NCBI GenBank assembly: GCA_030765065.1
Contig: CM060978.1
Coordinates: forward strand, 218,321,498-218,385,497
Reading direction: 5' to 3'
DNA length: 64,000 nt
Origin: Deroplatys truncata
Lineage: Eukaryota; Arthropoda; Insecta; Mantodea; Mantidae
Shown: positions 20,576-32,759 of the stretch, in pieces
How positions within the stretch are numbered: position 1 is the stretch's first letter
Layout of the letters: every line of letters begins with the position of its first letter
Made by a program: the position numbers and the translations under genes
Notes under the pieces: generated by a model
Databases searched by the model: none
What the model was told of the DNA's origin: nothing
What the model saw: the letters and a program-made list of their open reading frames with translations, nothing else

Positions 20576-20581
20576 CATATG
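20576..20581. repeat. Right target-site duplication CATATG
   Basis: Partner of 3633-3638. Bases further out (ACTAT on the left, TGAAG on the right) do not match in either orientation, so the unit ends here. Confidence 0.6.
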
Positions 20582-21396
20582 TGAAGTTCAGCCGGAAATT
20601 TGCTCTAAAATAGTTGACATTTTTGCCTACAGAGTGAATGTGTGCCAACGAAACTGCAGAGAACATTTGCCTAATGTTTTGTTTCATGTTGAATGGTAGT
20701 GTTTGTGCTTCATATTGACCTAAAAATACTATTCATTTCAAATATATAAGTTTCAAAAATATTAATTTCAAATACACTACTGAAACAAAACTTGGGTTCA
20801 TTATGGGACGCCGTATACAATACTTGAATTAACTAATTGAATTGGGCGTTCGCAAGTATTGACGACCAAGGAAATCTTGGGAGGCACCTAGAATATCCAG
20901 ACGACCTGGAGCATCCAAACCCGGAAAGAAAAATTTGACGTTCTTCCCGTAAGGAAATAATCAACTGACCAGATTGATGATTGGATCAGCCAATTAACCC
21001 ATTGAATGAGAATAGTCACTAATGTACTAGACTAAGGCATGATAACGTAGCAAGACATAGGCACTTTCTTGCACGAATAGTACTCCAACACTAATGGTAG
21101 ATAAATGTACTAATTGCAAGCACATTAAACGACTAACCACCCGGGATTGCTCAGGGCAACTGCTATGTGTAATTCCTGGTAAGCAACATAGGACGTGCTT
21201 GCATGCATTACATGCCAGCTATTTATCTTTCACTGACTAACCGGGTTGCTATGCGGGACCGGACTAAGCTGCACGGATACAAATATACAACGCGTTATAA
21301 CACGCGGAGGAGATTTTTAGTGGGTATTCCGCGACTGAGTGCGAGCCCAGCACAACGGCTAGGGATAGGATGCAGTAATGCATTTTTCCTCTCCAC
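20582..21396. other. No recognisable gene
   Basis: AT-rich, with a short open frame (21203-21433) that resembles nothing I know. A frame from an ATG near 20802 (MGRRIQYLN) is short and broken by stops. Confidence 0.35.
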
Positions 21397-22399
21397 TGAA
21401 ACGGCAACTCTAGGCCAAGCCCGAGAACTGTAATTATAGATAATTTGATTAATTAATTTTTATTGATGTTAATTCATGCTATCTACATATCTTTTTCTTT
21501 TTACTACTTGTATAGTTTAAGAAGGGTGATTTAACGATATGTATGTATTTAGGTTACTAATATTAGAGGAGTTATGAATTGTTTAATGTAAATAATTTAA
21601 GCGCTATGTTAAAATACTGTCCACGACGAAATGTTTTAGCTACAGGAATAGTATCTTCGAAGGCAGAAAATATAGTTTTACGATGTCTCTCTGGTCGCAG
21701 GGGCATTGTTCATACAGCGAGGGTGTAGAGTCTTTGTTCCTTTATACGATAATTCGCCGTGACCAAGTGAGAGAGACAACTAGCTTAACGGTAAATTTAG
21801 GAAAAGCCGTGATTAATGTTAAACTTGGACCAATGAGATCCCTGTAAGTTTATATGAAATAGTGAGACGCGTCGAGTGGCGCTAAAAATGGACCAATAGG
21901 AAAGGAAGCAGCCCCAGAAGCCTGCGACTGGATCTGCTAGGAACAAATTCGAGGCATTTTGTCATTTTTGGGTCATTTGTCATGTGGTCAGGGAACATTT
22001 TGCTAAACTACAGGCAGGGAGAGATGCTGCAGGATGTTTGAGAGATATCGCGAAAAAAGGGAATGAAGACAGTTTTCGAAACACACATAAGAATCGCTAC
22101 TCGTAAAGAGATAATAAGCATATTTAAACTTCGCGTCATATCCGCGCAGTGTTTCAACAGCGGTGGACGGTATTTTAACGGCGGCAATATCAGTGTGGTG
22201 TACTACGTGGATTAGCTAAATAAAAGAAACTGCGGTGTCATCTTTTCGTAACCAAAGCACGTCTATTTCTCCTTTTACCACCACCCGAGATCTACGCTTC
22301 CTTTACCAAGGATAAGTCCATGCTCCCACATAGTTTAAAGAAAATTACTGCAGCTAGCCGAGGATAAAAAAGATGTAGAGAACCAGCACACTGCGAACA
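21397..22399 (+). repeat. LTR-like repeat family B, copy 1
   Basis: About 1 kb, starting TGAAACGGCAACTC and ending GCGAACA, with an inverted copy at 51406-52393. TG...CA ends, CCAAT-like ACCAATGAG and a late AATAAA (22220) fit an LTR. A primer-binding-site-like motif follows two bases after the CA. No second LTR in direct orientation is present, so only one end of an element is here. Confidence 0.55.
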
Positions 22400-22401
22400 T
22401 C

Positions 22402-22421
22402 TGGAGCCAACATGGAGGATG
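22402..22421 (+). other. Primer-binding-site-like motif after LTR B
   Basis: TGGAGCCAACATGGAGGATG, similar in layout to the TGG...CCAACGTGG primer-binding sites of many insect LTR elements. A donor-like CAAGGTAAG follows. The copy at 51384-51403 has CCAACGTGG. Confidence 0.45.
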
Positions 22422-22511
22422 CAGCAAGGTAAGCCGCGAGCAACGGGCATCAACAAGAACCACGACATCGGACAGGAGGTGACTGCCGCACCACGAACCA
22501 AACAAAAAACA

Positions 22512-22530
22512 AAAAAAAAAAAAAAAAAAA
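22512..22530 (+). repeat. Poly(A) tract
   Basis: Nineteen A after an A-rich AACAAAAAAC stretch, perhaps the tail of a retroposed copy that ends here. Confidence 0.7.
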
Positions 22531-22779
22531 CATTTACACAAAATAAAATGACCTGAAACAACACTTAATCCAGTAATGTGAGAAATATAATTTCAAAATA
22601 TCAATAAGAAACAAAAATCATGTTATTCAGAAGAAAATACCCTGTACGTTCTAATATTAGGCTGCCATATAAAATAAGAAAGAGAAAATTATATAAACAA
22701 TAAACATAACTTACAAATAATGTGTGGCACAATACAAAGAACACTAAAAAATAAAACAAAGGAGAAGACAAAATTAAAA

Positions 22780-23200
22780 TTCTAGAAGGTAATGGCTACA
22801 CCAGTGTTAACCTATGAAAGTGAGTCGTGGAGAATAACAACAAATAACAGCAAAATATGCAGACAGCAGATATGAACTTTTTAGGAAAAGTAAAGCGTTG
22901 TACAACATGTATCAAATAAACGAATAATTATGAGCAGAATTAAAATTAGCTCCTTTAACGAACGTAGACAAGAAAATAAACAAGCATATAACATATTCAA
23001 AATGGGAAATGTAAAAAATAGTAAGACAAATAAACTGCAAACCAAAAGGAATACGAGAAGAGGGAAGACCTAGGAAGAGACGGCTGAGTGAAGATGGAAC
23101 AGGCTGTCAGCCTTGATAGTGAAGAAAATAATTAGAAGAATTGGGCAGTACTGAAAGCCTACTGTAGGGTAGCAATGGTCACGAGAGCAGTTAGTGTACG
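22780..23200 (+). pseudogene. LINE reverse-transcriptase C-terminal scrap
   Basis: Frames with stops read MATPVLTYESESWRI and further on RNTRRGKT. The Pro-x-Leu-x-Tyr-x-Ser-Glu-x-Trp layout is typical of the region after the palm domain in insect LINE polymerases. Heavily decayed; clade not assignable. Confidence 0.4.
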
Positions 23201-24036
23201 AGGAGGGAATACGTCGCTCTACTTAAAGCCGTGATATTCATCTGCGTTGGTTACCGCAACGCTATTGAAGATTTTTGGCTTCAGTTTCATAATTAACATT
23301 TAAAATTGGTAACTAATTCACTTTATATGTCCTTATTATCCCACATTGATTCTCTCATAGGAATTTCAAGGTAGGTTTTGGCATGAAGAGTTTTATACTT
23401 CCCTTGTAAGTGTAACCTAAACTGTGATAAAAGCATAGGACTAAAAACGAGAAAAGCTATATTCAACAGTACACTTCCTTGGTAGATTCGGTAATAGTGA
23501 TAAAGTCGGGCCCGTGCGCTTACCCGTCATTCTCCTCGCACGAACGGGAAGAGTGCCCCCACCACTCTTAACCACGTGATAGCCCCCACCATAATGATCA
23601 CGTGATTACCTTTTCCCCTAATTTAGTTCTTCACCTCTGCGTTTGAAAACTTTAGCGCGAATGCCTCATTCTGCTAGCACATTTAGACCTGTTCGTTCGA
23701 CATGAATCTTTTCGAAGTTACAAGTCAATTTGCTACCATAGAAGGTGCAGTGGCATTTCTTTGGCCAGAGATCCGCCGCGATGCACTATAGTTGGCTGCG
23801 GCAGAGAAATGACGGAGGTTCGACGTGCGGATGCCCAGGATGGATTGGTGTGGCGGTGTCCCAGCCACAAAGGGCACTAGAAGTCAATTCGAAGTGGCTC
23901 TTTTTTAGACCACCAAAACATCAATCTCAACATATTCTGCCTTTTGATGTACTGCTGGGCCTACTCCATTCCAGTTGGAGTTGCAGAGGAGTGGGCCAAA
24001 GTATCGAACAGAACAGCGATTCAGTATTATCAGTAT
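23201..24036. other. No recognisable gene
   Basis: The words GTCGGGCCCGTGCGCTTACC (23506) and, inverted or direct, GGTAAGCGCAGGGACCCGAC (24501) and CAGGGTCCCGAC (24187) recur, suggesting an unclassified local repeat. Confidence 0.35.
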
Positions 24037-24158
24037 TTCTTTTGCGTGCAAACTATTCCTTCTTTGCCCCAATTCTTTGGAATAAAATAAATTAGATTTC
24101 TTTTGCGTGCAAACTATTCCTTCTTTGCCCCAATTCTTTGAAATAAAATAAATTGCAT
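24037..24158 (+). repeat. 61-62-bp tandem duplication
   Basis: TTTCTTTTGCGTGCAAACTA through GAATAAAATAAATT occurs twice in succession with a one-base difference. Confidence 0.85.
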
Positions 24159-24402
24159 GTCATTCACGTGGATATGGCAGGCAAGCACAGGGTCCCGACA
24201 ATTTCACGTATCAGTGCGTGGTGCTCCTACACACCGATATGCCTAAAGATTATAACTGAACTGCAATTGGCTAATAAAACGCGCCAACATTAGCGTCTAT
24301 TTTTATATCCAATGAAAATTATGAATACGTTCCCAATAATGATAAACAGCTCACCCCCTCGCTGCATTATTGCACGCTATTATTGTCAGTTTCAGTAAGG
24401 CA

Positions 24403-24468
24403 GTATAAGGCAGTGGTGGGGGAACCATGTTGCGTGTATAAGGCAGTGGTGGGGGAACCATGTTGCGT
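24403..24468 (+). repeat. 33-bp tandem duplication
   Basis: GTATAAGGCAGTGGTGGGGG plus AACCATGTTGCGT, twice in a row and identical, so recent. Confidence 0.85.
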
Positions 24469-24989
24469 GGAGGGGAAGGTGGAATTTGGTGGATATGGAA
24501 GGTAAGCGCAGGGACCCGACTTTATCACGTAAGCCGTAGATTCTTTACACGCTAAGTAATGCATTTTGTAATACAAGATCAAAATAAAGCCAATATAATT
24601 AAAGTTACAGATATGGGATTTTGACAAGCATTTAAATCACCTACAAGGAATGAACCTTAGCTAAAAACCCATAATCTATTAATGCCATATGTAAAATATA
24701 AAAATAATACTCTTCTCAAGTATAGTTGTCTGAATCAGCTTCGTGCAAATCTATGACGAGTACCCACATTTATTTTGATGTTCATTTATAGTCCAGAGAA
24801 ATGAAGCAGGGTTAAAACTTAACTGTTAATTTCCCATTAAGTGTCGCAAAACTCCTTCCTAGAATAATCAGCTGTAATTTGATTTGCTGCGCAGTATTGT
24901 CTAAATCGAGCCTTGGCTTTGCATGCTGTTCTAGTTTTTCTCAGTTGTTACCATATATTTATTATGGTTATAGCTTGCTTCATAGTGAA
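24469..24989. other. No recognisable gene
   Basis: AT-rich, with scattered stops in all frames. It leads into the primer-site-like repeats of LTR A copy 2. Confidence 0.4.
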
Positions 24990-25123
24990 GTAGTTATTTT
25001 TTTACGTTTTTTAGCACCACGATTTGGGCGTAAATTTGAAGTAGGTAGTTGCTGCTACGTATTGAAAGCCAGTTTAAAGATGTATTTCTGTTACGACGTT
25101 TGCACCACGCTTTGGCGTCAATT

Positions 25124-26033
25124 TGAAGTAGATCGTATTGAAGGAGTTGTATTATATTTCAACTGTTGGGGAGACGAACTTTAAGGAGTTGCAACTGCAC
25201 GTATGGTACTCGGTAGCCTTCGTCAAAAAATTTAAAAACATGAACTTTGTAATTTGACTGCTTCTTTAAATATTATATATTTGTGTTTGCCTAGGCTGCG
25301 TCAGTATTATTGATGGAGACATGGAAGTCTTGGCAGGGTTGTGATGCGACAAGAATGTAGGCTACCACAGATTTTAAGTTTTAATTCACTCCTTTTTTTA
25401 TTAATCCTTGACACAAATTAAATAGCACTTCACTGATATAGAGAGCTGTGAGATTCTTTTATTTAATACTTGCACTTTATAACACGTAAACTATTTTCGT
25501 CTCACATGAATACGTATTTGATTTCTTGAGAACACATCTCGCGTCTGGTTATGAGCGCGGTCTAGAAACAACACGTCTGGTTATGAGCACTGTTTGGAGG
25601 CAACTGAATTGATTTCAACGGTATAAACTTATAAATTTCTGTATTTCAAGTCTTTGATTGGCTAATCCTAGTCCAATAGAATACCTTCATTTAACTAAAG
25701 CTTTTTTTGGTTGTTGATTTGCTATTTTTAAACTGCCTCAAAATTTACATTATGACTAGTAGCATTTAAAGTTTCAAATTCATTATTGTCTCAAGGTTAC
25801 CTCATTGTTAGCAACTTTAATTTATTATTCTCCGAGCTCCTACATTATTAAATTACGTAATGCATTCACATAACATTATTGAACATGTATACAATAATAT
25901 AAGCATATGCAATGACTGTTAAATACATTTTACAAATTATTACATACACATATTGCTTCAAGGCGGGCTGTTATTGAATTTACACATTATATAATTTGGC
26001 TGAAATCGTTTAAGTGTTACAAATACTGCCTCA
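25124..26033 (-). repeat. LTR-like repeat family A, copy 2
   Basis: On the minus strand it begins TGAGGCAGTATTTG at 26033 and ends TTCA at 25124, followed by two primer-site-like motifs (near 25100-25120 and 25009-25032). About 910 bp. Aligns by eye along its whole length with the other copies. Confidence 0.6.
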
Positions 26034-27950
26034 ATAGCACCTAGGTATTAGGAGTTTAGTTTCCTATTCTAACAATCTACTTATTGTTTTATTATATTGC
26101 TTTTTTAAAAATAATAAACTCTTTTAAGTTGGCTTTCATTCTGTTTGTCTCTGCCATCTGTTGAACACGGGTGATTCTGTTTTGTTTTATATAACTACTT
26201 TGTTTGAGCTAATAACATTTAATTGCCTTGCGTGTTCAGTTTTCCTTTAATCACTTGCTTGATGTACCTTCGCGGTAGTTTTTAGAATAGAAAATCAAAT
26301 ACTTCATAATTTCTCTTTCTTTTGAGTACCCAATTTTCTGTGCCACAAGCACATACTAGTATAAAGATAGTTTAAATAACAAAGAAACAATTGACACAAA
26401 TCTAACTCTTGTTTCCTATTGCTTGTTTTTATGAGCATTGTTATATTATCGTTTCTAAGCTATTTTATGTTAATTAGCATTTAATTTCACGGATATTTAT
26501 AGAGAAAGATTACTTTAGTATTCGTATATGTCAATTATATTATTACATTGTTTAACAACTTTATGTAATTCCTCCAGTAAAAATACTCTTACTATTTACT
26601 ACCATAATCTGTTCACCTTAGGAATTATATTCACTACTTTAAGGCTAGCGATTTACATTTTCAGAGACTTCAGTAACGCTGTTCTCTATTATTTGGAATA
26701 AAATTGGAAGTATTAAGAGAAACTCGTAGCAGAACTTATAATCAAGCGTTGTAGATATTGATATTGCAGTTATTAACAGTTTTGTTCTTACAATCAATGT
26801 TAATTGCATATATTTTATGTGTATATCGACTATGCGTGAAATTGCAAATTATTATGTGACGCTTGGAAACTTCCCTACGAATATTTCCGTGTAATTAATC
26901 CTGGGTCTGAGATGGATCGTTACGCGCAACTAACATAATTGAATTTATTGAACCTACGTTTGCTCCTCCAAAGTCCTCAGATCTACAGCAAGTGGATTTC
27001 TTTCTATAGGGACATGTAAATTTACTCGCTACTAGACTCCGTAGAGGTTTAATTTATCCCTTAGCCAGAATCGTGTTAGCCAACACAGAAATCACCAAGA
27101 TGGTGTAGCGATATTTCCGACGGAGTACACCTGCACAAAAGGAAAACCCAAATTATTTATTGTTTATGAATGATCAGTGATTAATTAACACGCAACTTGA
27201 TAATTTTCTACAATTTTAAAGTAATTGGATTCAAAGTAATATTAAAAAAATCTCTTCAAAAAGTGTAAATAATTTGTTCTAGGTTTCATAAATATTCTTA
27301 AATAAATAAAGGCGTAGTTGCGTAGGAAAATCTGCAAGAATTAGGCGAAATAGAGTACTTTTGCTTCAAAATGTTCATTGTATCTTTCCGAGCCTGGGAC
27401 CATAAAACTCCAACGTTTCCTTGTATTTCAAGGGAATGAACCAAGTTTCAAGAGAAAGTACACGTTACGAGCAACGACCTCTTCTTACCGTTTATGCTTC
27501 GAATTTTCAACCGGAGAGCCAATAAAGATACAGAATGATTGTTTTCACCAATAAGAAGACAGAAAGACGTGGCTTCATATACAGAAATCCGGAGGTAAGT
27601 ATTAACTTTATATATGTGAACATAAGCGTGGATTTTAGATACTTCGTCATTATTTCTCTCTAAGGGAACTCATAGTACGTCGAGTGACAAAAGGTCGCTA
27701 AGTTCCTAAATTTGTTACGTGCCGCGCGATTATGTAATTACAAAGTGATTTGTGTGGAACATTTATCTATTGTGTTAATAGATAGTCGGCATAAACTTTA
27801 TCCAAGCTTATAAATAATTTAATATTTGTCAAGAGGCAATTTCAAGTTCATGCGAGACTTAAGTAATGGTGATAGAGCACCGAGTATTGAGTAACTAGCC
27901 GGGGCAAACGTTAGTGAACCAGGTGATAATCGTGGAAATGCGAGGGGCAC
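26034..27950. other. No recognisable feature
   Basis: Nearly 2 kb of AT-rich DNA with frequent stops on both strands and no repeat shared with the rest of the window that I could see. Confidence 0.4.
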
Positions 27951-27952
27951 TA

Positions 27953-29132
27953 TTCATATTTTGAGCCTAACAATTAAATCAAAGTAATTTATGATTGAAA
28001 ACTGCTTTATTGTTTTTTGGTTTTTGAAGGCATCAACGACTTCTTCTGCCGTTGATCAACGCAAATCTTGTCCACGCAATTTATTCATGATGCTTGGGTA
28101 CAAAAAGAAGTTATTGGGTGCCAAATCAGAGCTGTATGGCGGATGACCCATCAATTCGATTTTTTGAACCTTCAAATACTCTGTTGTTAGACTAGATGTG
28201 TGTGCGCTCGCATTGTCTTGATGAAGAACGATCCTACGGTTCTTGTTGGTTTTCCTTACTGCACCGAAGACTTCCGGCAAACAAATGGTTGTGTACCATT
28301 CGGCATTGACCGTTTTACGTTCCTCTAAAGGCACTGTTGCCACATGGCCAGTTTTGCTGAAAAAGTAGGCGACCATTTGCTTCGAAGTGCTTCGAGTGCG
28401 AGCAACTTTTGTTGGATTTGCTTCATCTTAAAACACCCATACAGTCGACTGCTGTTTACGTTCCGGCTCATACTCATAGATCCATGATTCGTCACCTGTT
28501 ACAATCTTATATACGTCTTTTGAGGCACCGTCATTGTATTTCTTGGGCACTTTTGTACACCAATCGACACGAGCATCTTTTTGAGATTGCGTCAAATTAT
28601 GTGGGATCCAACAAGAGCAAAACCTTTTCACGGCTAAATAATCATGTAATATTTTATATATGCTAGTGGAACTAATGCCTAGTGTTACCTCAATCTCACA
28701 ATATGTCGCATGACGATCTTTCATTATTAGTGTTTTGCACAGCATCAATGTTTTGTGGCACAGTAACTGATTTTGGACGACCTTCACGAACTTCATCATT
28801 GAGCGAACGGCGGCCACGATTAAATTCGTTATACCAGCGTTTCACAGTGGCAAAGGATGGAGCTTCGTCGCCAAATGTGGAAGTTAGTTCATCGATGCAC
28901 TCTTGTCTTGATAATCCACGTCGAAATTCGTAATATATGAGTGCACGAACATTTTCACGAGTTAATTCCATGTTTTTGTTGACACACAATTTTGAAGTTA
29001 GTGTAAACAAAACAAATGCCGCTCTATTAACAAAATGTTTGAAGTAGATTATGGTCAAAAATGTCAAACGTTCCATTGGAAACGTCAAATGGCACCTACA
29101 ACATTCAGGGTTGTCAAGGCTCAAAATATAAA
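27953..29132 (-). mobile_element. Mariner-type transposon, inactive
   Basis: A 1,180-bp element with imperfect terminal inverted repeats (left TTCATATTTTGAGCC; right, inverted, TTTATATTTTGAGCC) flanked by TA on both sides, the mariner target duplication. It encodes a broken transposase. The length is slightly below the usual 1.25-1.3 kb because the 3' part of the gene is missing. Confidence 0.85.
28010..28971 (-). pseudogene. Mariner transposase, broken
   Basis: Starts at ATG 28971 (MELTRENVRALIYYEF), with an N-terminal helix-turn-helix (SRQECIDELTSTFGDEA, VKRWYNEFNRGR). First catalytic Asp in VTGDESWIYEYEPE, second in VLHQDNASAHT. The third should sit 34 residues later in the LAPN-x-FF context, but Asn (AAC) is there, so the DD34D triad is lost. 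Frame changes lie near 28720-28780 and 28400-28430, and an in-frame TGA at 28056 follows GQDLR, after which the frame reads on for about 12 residues before the gene is cut by the terminal repeat. Confidence 0.85.
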
Positions 29133-29134
29133 TA

Positions 29135-29600
29135 CTTACTGCGTTAAAGAATCGCACGTGTTATTAATAAAACGGAATCTTGAAGGATTTCTAGCATAAA
29201 GAGTGAGAAAAGTGAAAACAGTGTTTCTTTCTAGACAATATTCTGGTGTTATCATTCCCTCATCCTATCCTGACATAATCACCATAGGTAACTTCAGATC
29301 AATTGGCCGACAGTTGAGCACTGAGATAACGACGTGTGCTTCCTTACTGACATCGGTGACATCAATGCTTGAAGACGACCCCTAAGACGTAGCGGTGAGA
29401 TCTACAACGACGCAGGTAAGAAGAAGTCGACTACGAGGGCGACGAGAACCACTAAAAGAGTTGAGATCATAGCTCATGCTATCAACGAAGAGCTGTACAA
29501 CCAGGTCAGTTGCAGGCATTCTTAGCAAGCGTAAAAAAAACGTACTATGGATAACGCATTATTTTTATTACAATCAATAAACAGTAATTTAAAAACGAAC
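29135..29600. other. No recognisable gene
   Basis: No coding family seen. A short AT-rich run leads into the SINE. Confidence 0.4.
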
Positions 29601-29603
29601 AAC

Positions 29604-29800
29604 CGAGTGAGATGGCACCGCGGTAACGTGTGCCACTTGCATTCAGGAGTACCCGGGTTCGATTGCCTCGACCGTCCACTAAGACCCACGCGTTTTTCTG
29701 GTTTCCCCGGGTCGACAGGCGATTGCTAGGGGTGGTTTCTCTTCTACCACGGCTTTCCTGTCCCTCATTTCCTGTATATCATCTCCGTCATGGTCATCTG
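29604..29800 (+). mobile_element. tRNA-derived SINE, family 1, copy 1
   Basis: The head GAGTGAGATGGCACCGCGG is followed by a Pol III B-box GGTTCGATTGC at 29655 and a body with TCTTCTACCACGGCTTTCCT. The same family lies at 32580-32755, 52480-52675 and 54120-54330, all with the head ending near a GGTTCRATTCC-like box. Confidence 0.6.
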
Positions 29801-30235
29801 TTTCAGGATGTAGGACTAGACGGTGTTCGGCGGGTTGCAGCTGGGCGGTGATGCGCGTTTTGTAGAGGTGTCGTTGGGGGACTGCTCAGTTAGGACTGCC
29901 TCCGAGTGGGCCCCAACAGAGGGCGTCGCCGGGGGTTCGGAAGTGGGTGGGTCCAGACAGCGTCGGATGCGTTCGAACTGGAAATGTTAGGGACCTCGTC
30001 CATGCTTGCGCTCGTCGTCATCCGGATCTGGTCGCCCTTCAAATCTCTCCCCTCATCTCTTCCTCCCAGGGGTCGCGGTATAAGCAAAAAGGGCAAATGA
30101 AATGTATATCTCAAATTGTGAACGACTTTTGCATAACTGGTAAATCATAAGAGATAGACAAAGTTTTACTACACAAAAAATGTTATTGCTTGTTATTCCC
30201 TTAAATTTTCCAATACTTATACTTTTTCTCAAATG
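29801..30235. other. GC-richer stretch, no gene assigned
   Basis: 29800-30090 is richer in G and C than its surroundings, with open frames on both strands but no recognisable domain; perhaps the distal part of a longer SINE or another transposon. Confidence 0.35.
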
Positions 30236-30500
30236 GAAATTCATTAGTGACTTTTTTGTCCTGGTAATGCAAAGAGAATGGAATACTCCACATAGCAACC
30301 AGCTCTTAAAATATTTGACTTTCGCTTAAAGCCTCCAATTCCCCTTGCATCTACAAGAAAATTAACAATAAGATTAACATTTTGATATCTCGATTAACAT
30401 GAAGCATATGGAGAATAACCGTCTGTAAAAATAGTTTGTACAAGAGTAGAGAAAGTCATGTGAGTGGAACACATCAGATTTTTGTTTTTTTATTTGTTTT
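30236..30500 (-). repeat. Dispersed repeat family C, copy 2
   Basis: Inverted copy of 1486-1665, with about 80 extra bases between the CTCTTGTAC and TTTTCTTGTAG blocks. Confidence 0.6.
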
Positions 30501-32575
30501 CTCCAGTGTTCCGTGGTTTGAGGTGAATTGTGCACACTGTCACATGTTATCCTCCAACAAATTTTACATTTTTACCTTTTGGATTTCAATACAACAAAAT
30601 ACACCTCTCTAATCCTTACTCAAGTAAGTTAAGGATAATAGGAGAGATATTTACGGTTCTCAAGTGAGTGTGAAGCAATATATACTCTAGCTAAATTTAC
30701 GTTCGGTGTGTGTAACTCCAAAGTGTGCATTGTTTATAGCTACACCCTCAGTAAGAGCAGACCTAGAAAAAAGACAAGGGAAGCAAATCAGCAGTACGAA
30801 GAAGTGATTCAGAAGTATTTTGAAATACTCTGTGTAGACGTATTTGTACTCCGGCACTCACAAAGAGATCCTTGATTTCATTCCTGGAATAAACCAGTGT
30901 TAAGATAAACAGAAATATAACTGGGCATCAAGTTACGGCTTTGTTTTCCTACACCCTAGCAAATGTCTTATTCTCCAAGACCATTTTCCTAGCCATGTGT
31001 CTCTAAGGTAGGGCCTTTATCCATAAATTAATATTAAGTTTATATTGCCGAGTATGCGACACTAGTATCACCTCCGGAAAGTGCACCTATTTCGCTGACA
31101 CTGTGTAGTTTTCATTTTCTTTCGCGTATCGTCACAAAATGGAGATACATTTTGTTTCAAATCTAACTCTTGTTATATTTTACTCACGAATCAGCAGCAC
31201 CGTGCTCTCCGATAGTAATTTCTAAGCAGCATCTCTCCTTTACTGTTGAAGTAACAATAACAAATTGGAGTTCTTTCAGTTCAGACCTTGGTCTCTGAAG
31301 TGAAATAAGAACTGAGTTACATGGGTAGAATGTGATGTTAACACTACTATTTCCTCTCTTAAGGTGCAAAAAGCCCTTTCAGTTTGAAGTGGCTCAGAAG
31401 AGAAGGAAAAGCTCTTTGCCAGGATATTTAGTGGAGAAGTGCCAAAGAAGAAGGAGTGTTATGGAAGAAGCTGCTCTCCCTCTTTTTCCCACGTCAACTT
31501 TCCTTAGGATTACTGGCGAATATTTTCTTTCTGCTGTAGAAAAGAGAGAAATCTGAGCTTGAAGGTTTCCATTTTTCTTTTTATTTCTTCCGCTATCGAA
31601 TAGAAAACTGCTGGTCCACATGTTCAATTGTTCCGTCTCTCTGGTGCCTCAAAATCTTGGGGTCGGTTGCTAATTCTCCTGTTCGCTTCCTCATCATATT
31701 CCCATTTTTATCGTAATGATGGAATACACATATCTTTAAACGAATAGCAGAAGCAAATGAAGCCAACGGTTGTAAATACTGATAAACGCAATAAATATTC
31801 AAACATTTACTATGTTTGCTCAGACAATAAATATTCCTGTAAACATCTTCAAGTAAGCAATATTCTCTACCTGAAAAGAGAACCTCTTATGCTGAAACTT
31901 CCTTTGCAATTCTTGTAGGAGAAGTCCAGCGATGTAAATAAAGCTTATATCAAAGATTAATTGTCATTTCAGATGCAAACTATCGAAATCAAAGCAGAAA
32001 TATGGCAACAGCAATGCAATATGCCATGTATCGGGACATCCCTACTATTGGAGCTTTAAGAACACTGCCGCACGATTCACTCTCCTCTCACGTTCTGAAA
32101 CCACGAAATTTAAAGCAGACATTGAGGGCATCCATATATATTTAGTTCAATTTCGGAATCAATGCAGTTGAAACCGAGAGACTTTTTTGCGCAGGCCTAT
32201 TTGGTTCATTCACCTGTTTGTTAAGAGTTAGGAGGACTGAGAACTGAGGGTTCTAACCAACTAACTGGAGCACAGCATCGCAGTTAAACCATTACGGATT
32301 CTTTGTGCCTCCAATGTGACTCGTGGGAGGAAGGGATGAAGGGAAGCCCCGAAGGGCGATCAGATGCGCTAACAAGGACGGAGAGGTTCCTAATGGCAGG
32401 CACCAACATTTCACCAATCCTGGCGCAGCCTAGCCCTGCCTTTGCCATTCCTCCCGGGAATTGACGAGGCAGCTCCTTGAAGGAAGGGAGTCTCAGCAGT
32501 CCCGAAAAAGCACCAGGAAGAAGTCTTTGCAGAGCGCACGTTCCACGTCTTGCCACAACTCACCGGGTCCTAAAA
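30501..32575. other. No recognisable feature
   Basis: Two kilobases without convincing coding signal or repeat. Open frames at 31332-31556 and 31394-31627 are short and oppose each other. Confidence 0.4.
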
Positions 32576-32579
32576 CACT

Positions 32580-32755
32580 GAAGCAGATGAAAGGAAATAA
32601 TGGAAAGGAAATCTGCGTTACAAGAGAAAGCCCTCCAGTATTCACCTACCGATTCAGGGTTAGAGTGGTCGGCCCGACAGGAATTGAACCCGTGACTTCC
32701 CGAATGCGAGTCCCACACATTATTGCGGAGCCATCTACCTCGATGCGGTGACGTG
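32580..32755 (-). mobile_element. tRNA-derived SINE, family 1, copy 2
   Basis: On the minus strand: GAGGTAGATGGCTCCGCAAT, then GTGGGACTCGCATTCGGGA and the B-box GGTTCAATTCC, then a body with GATTTCCTTTCCATTATTTC. Confidence 0.65.
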
Positions 32756-32759
32756 TTAC

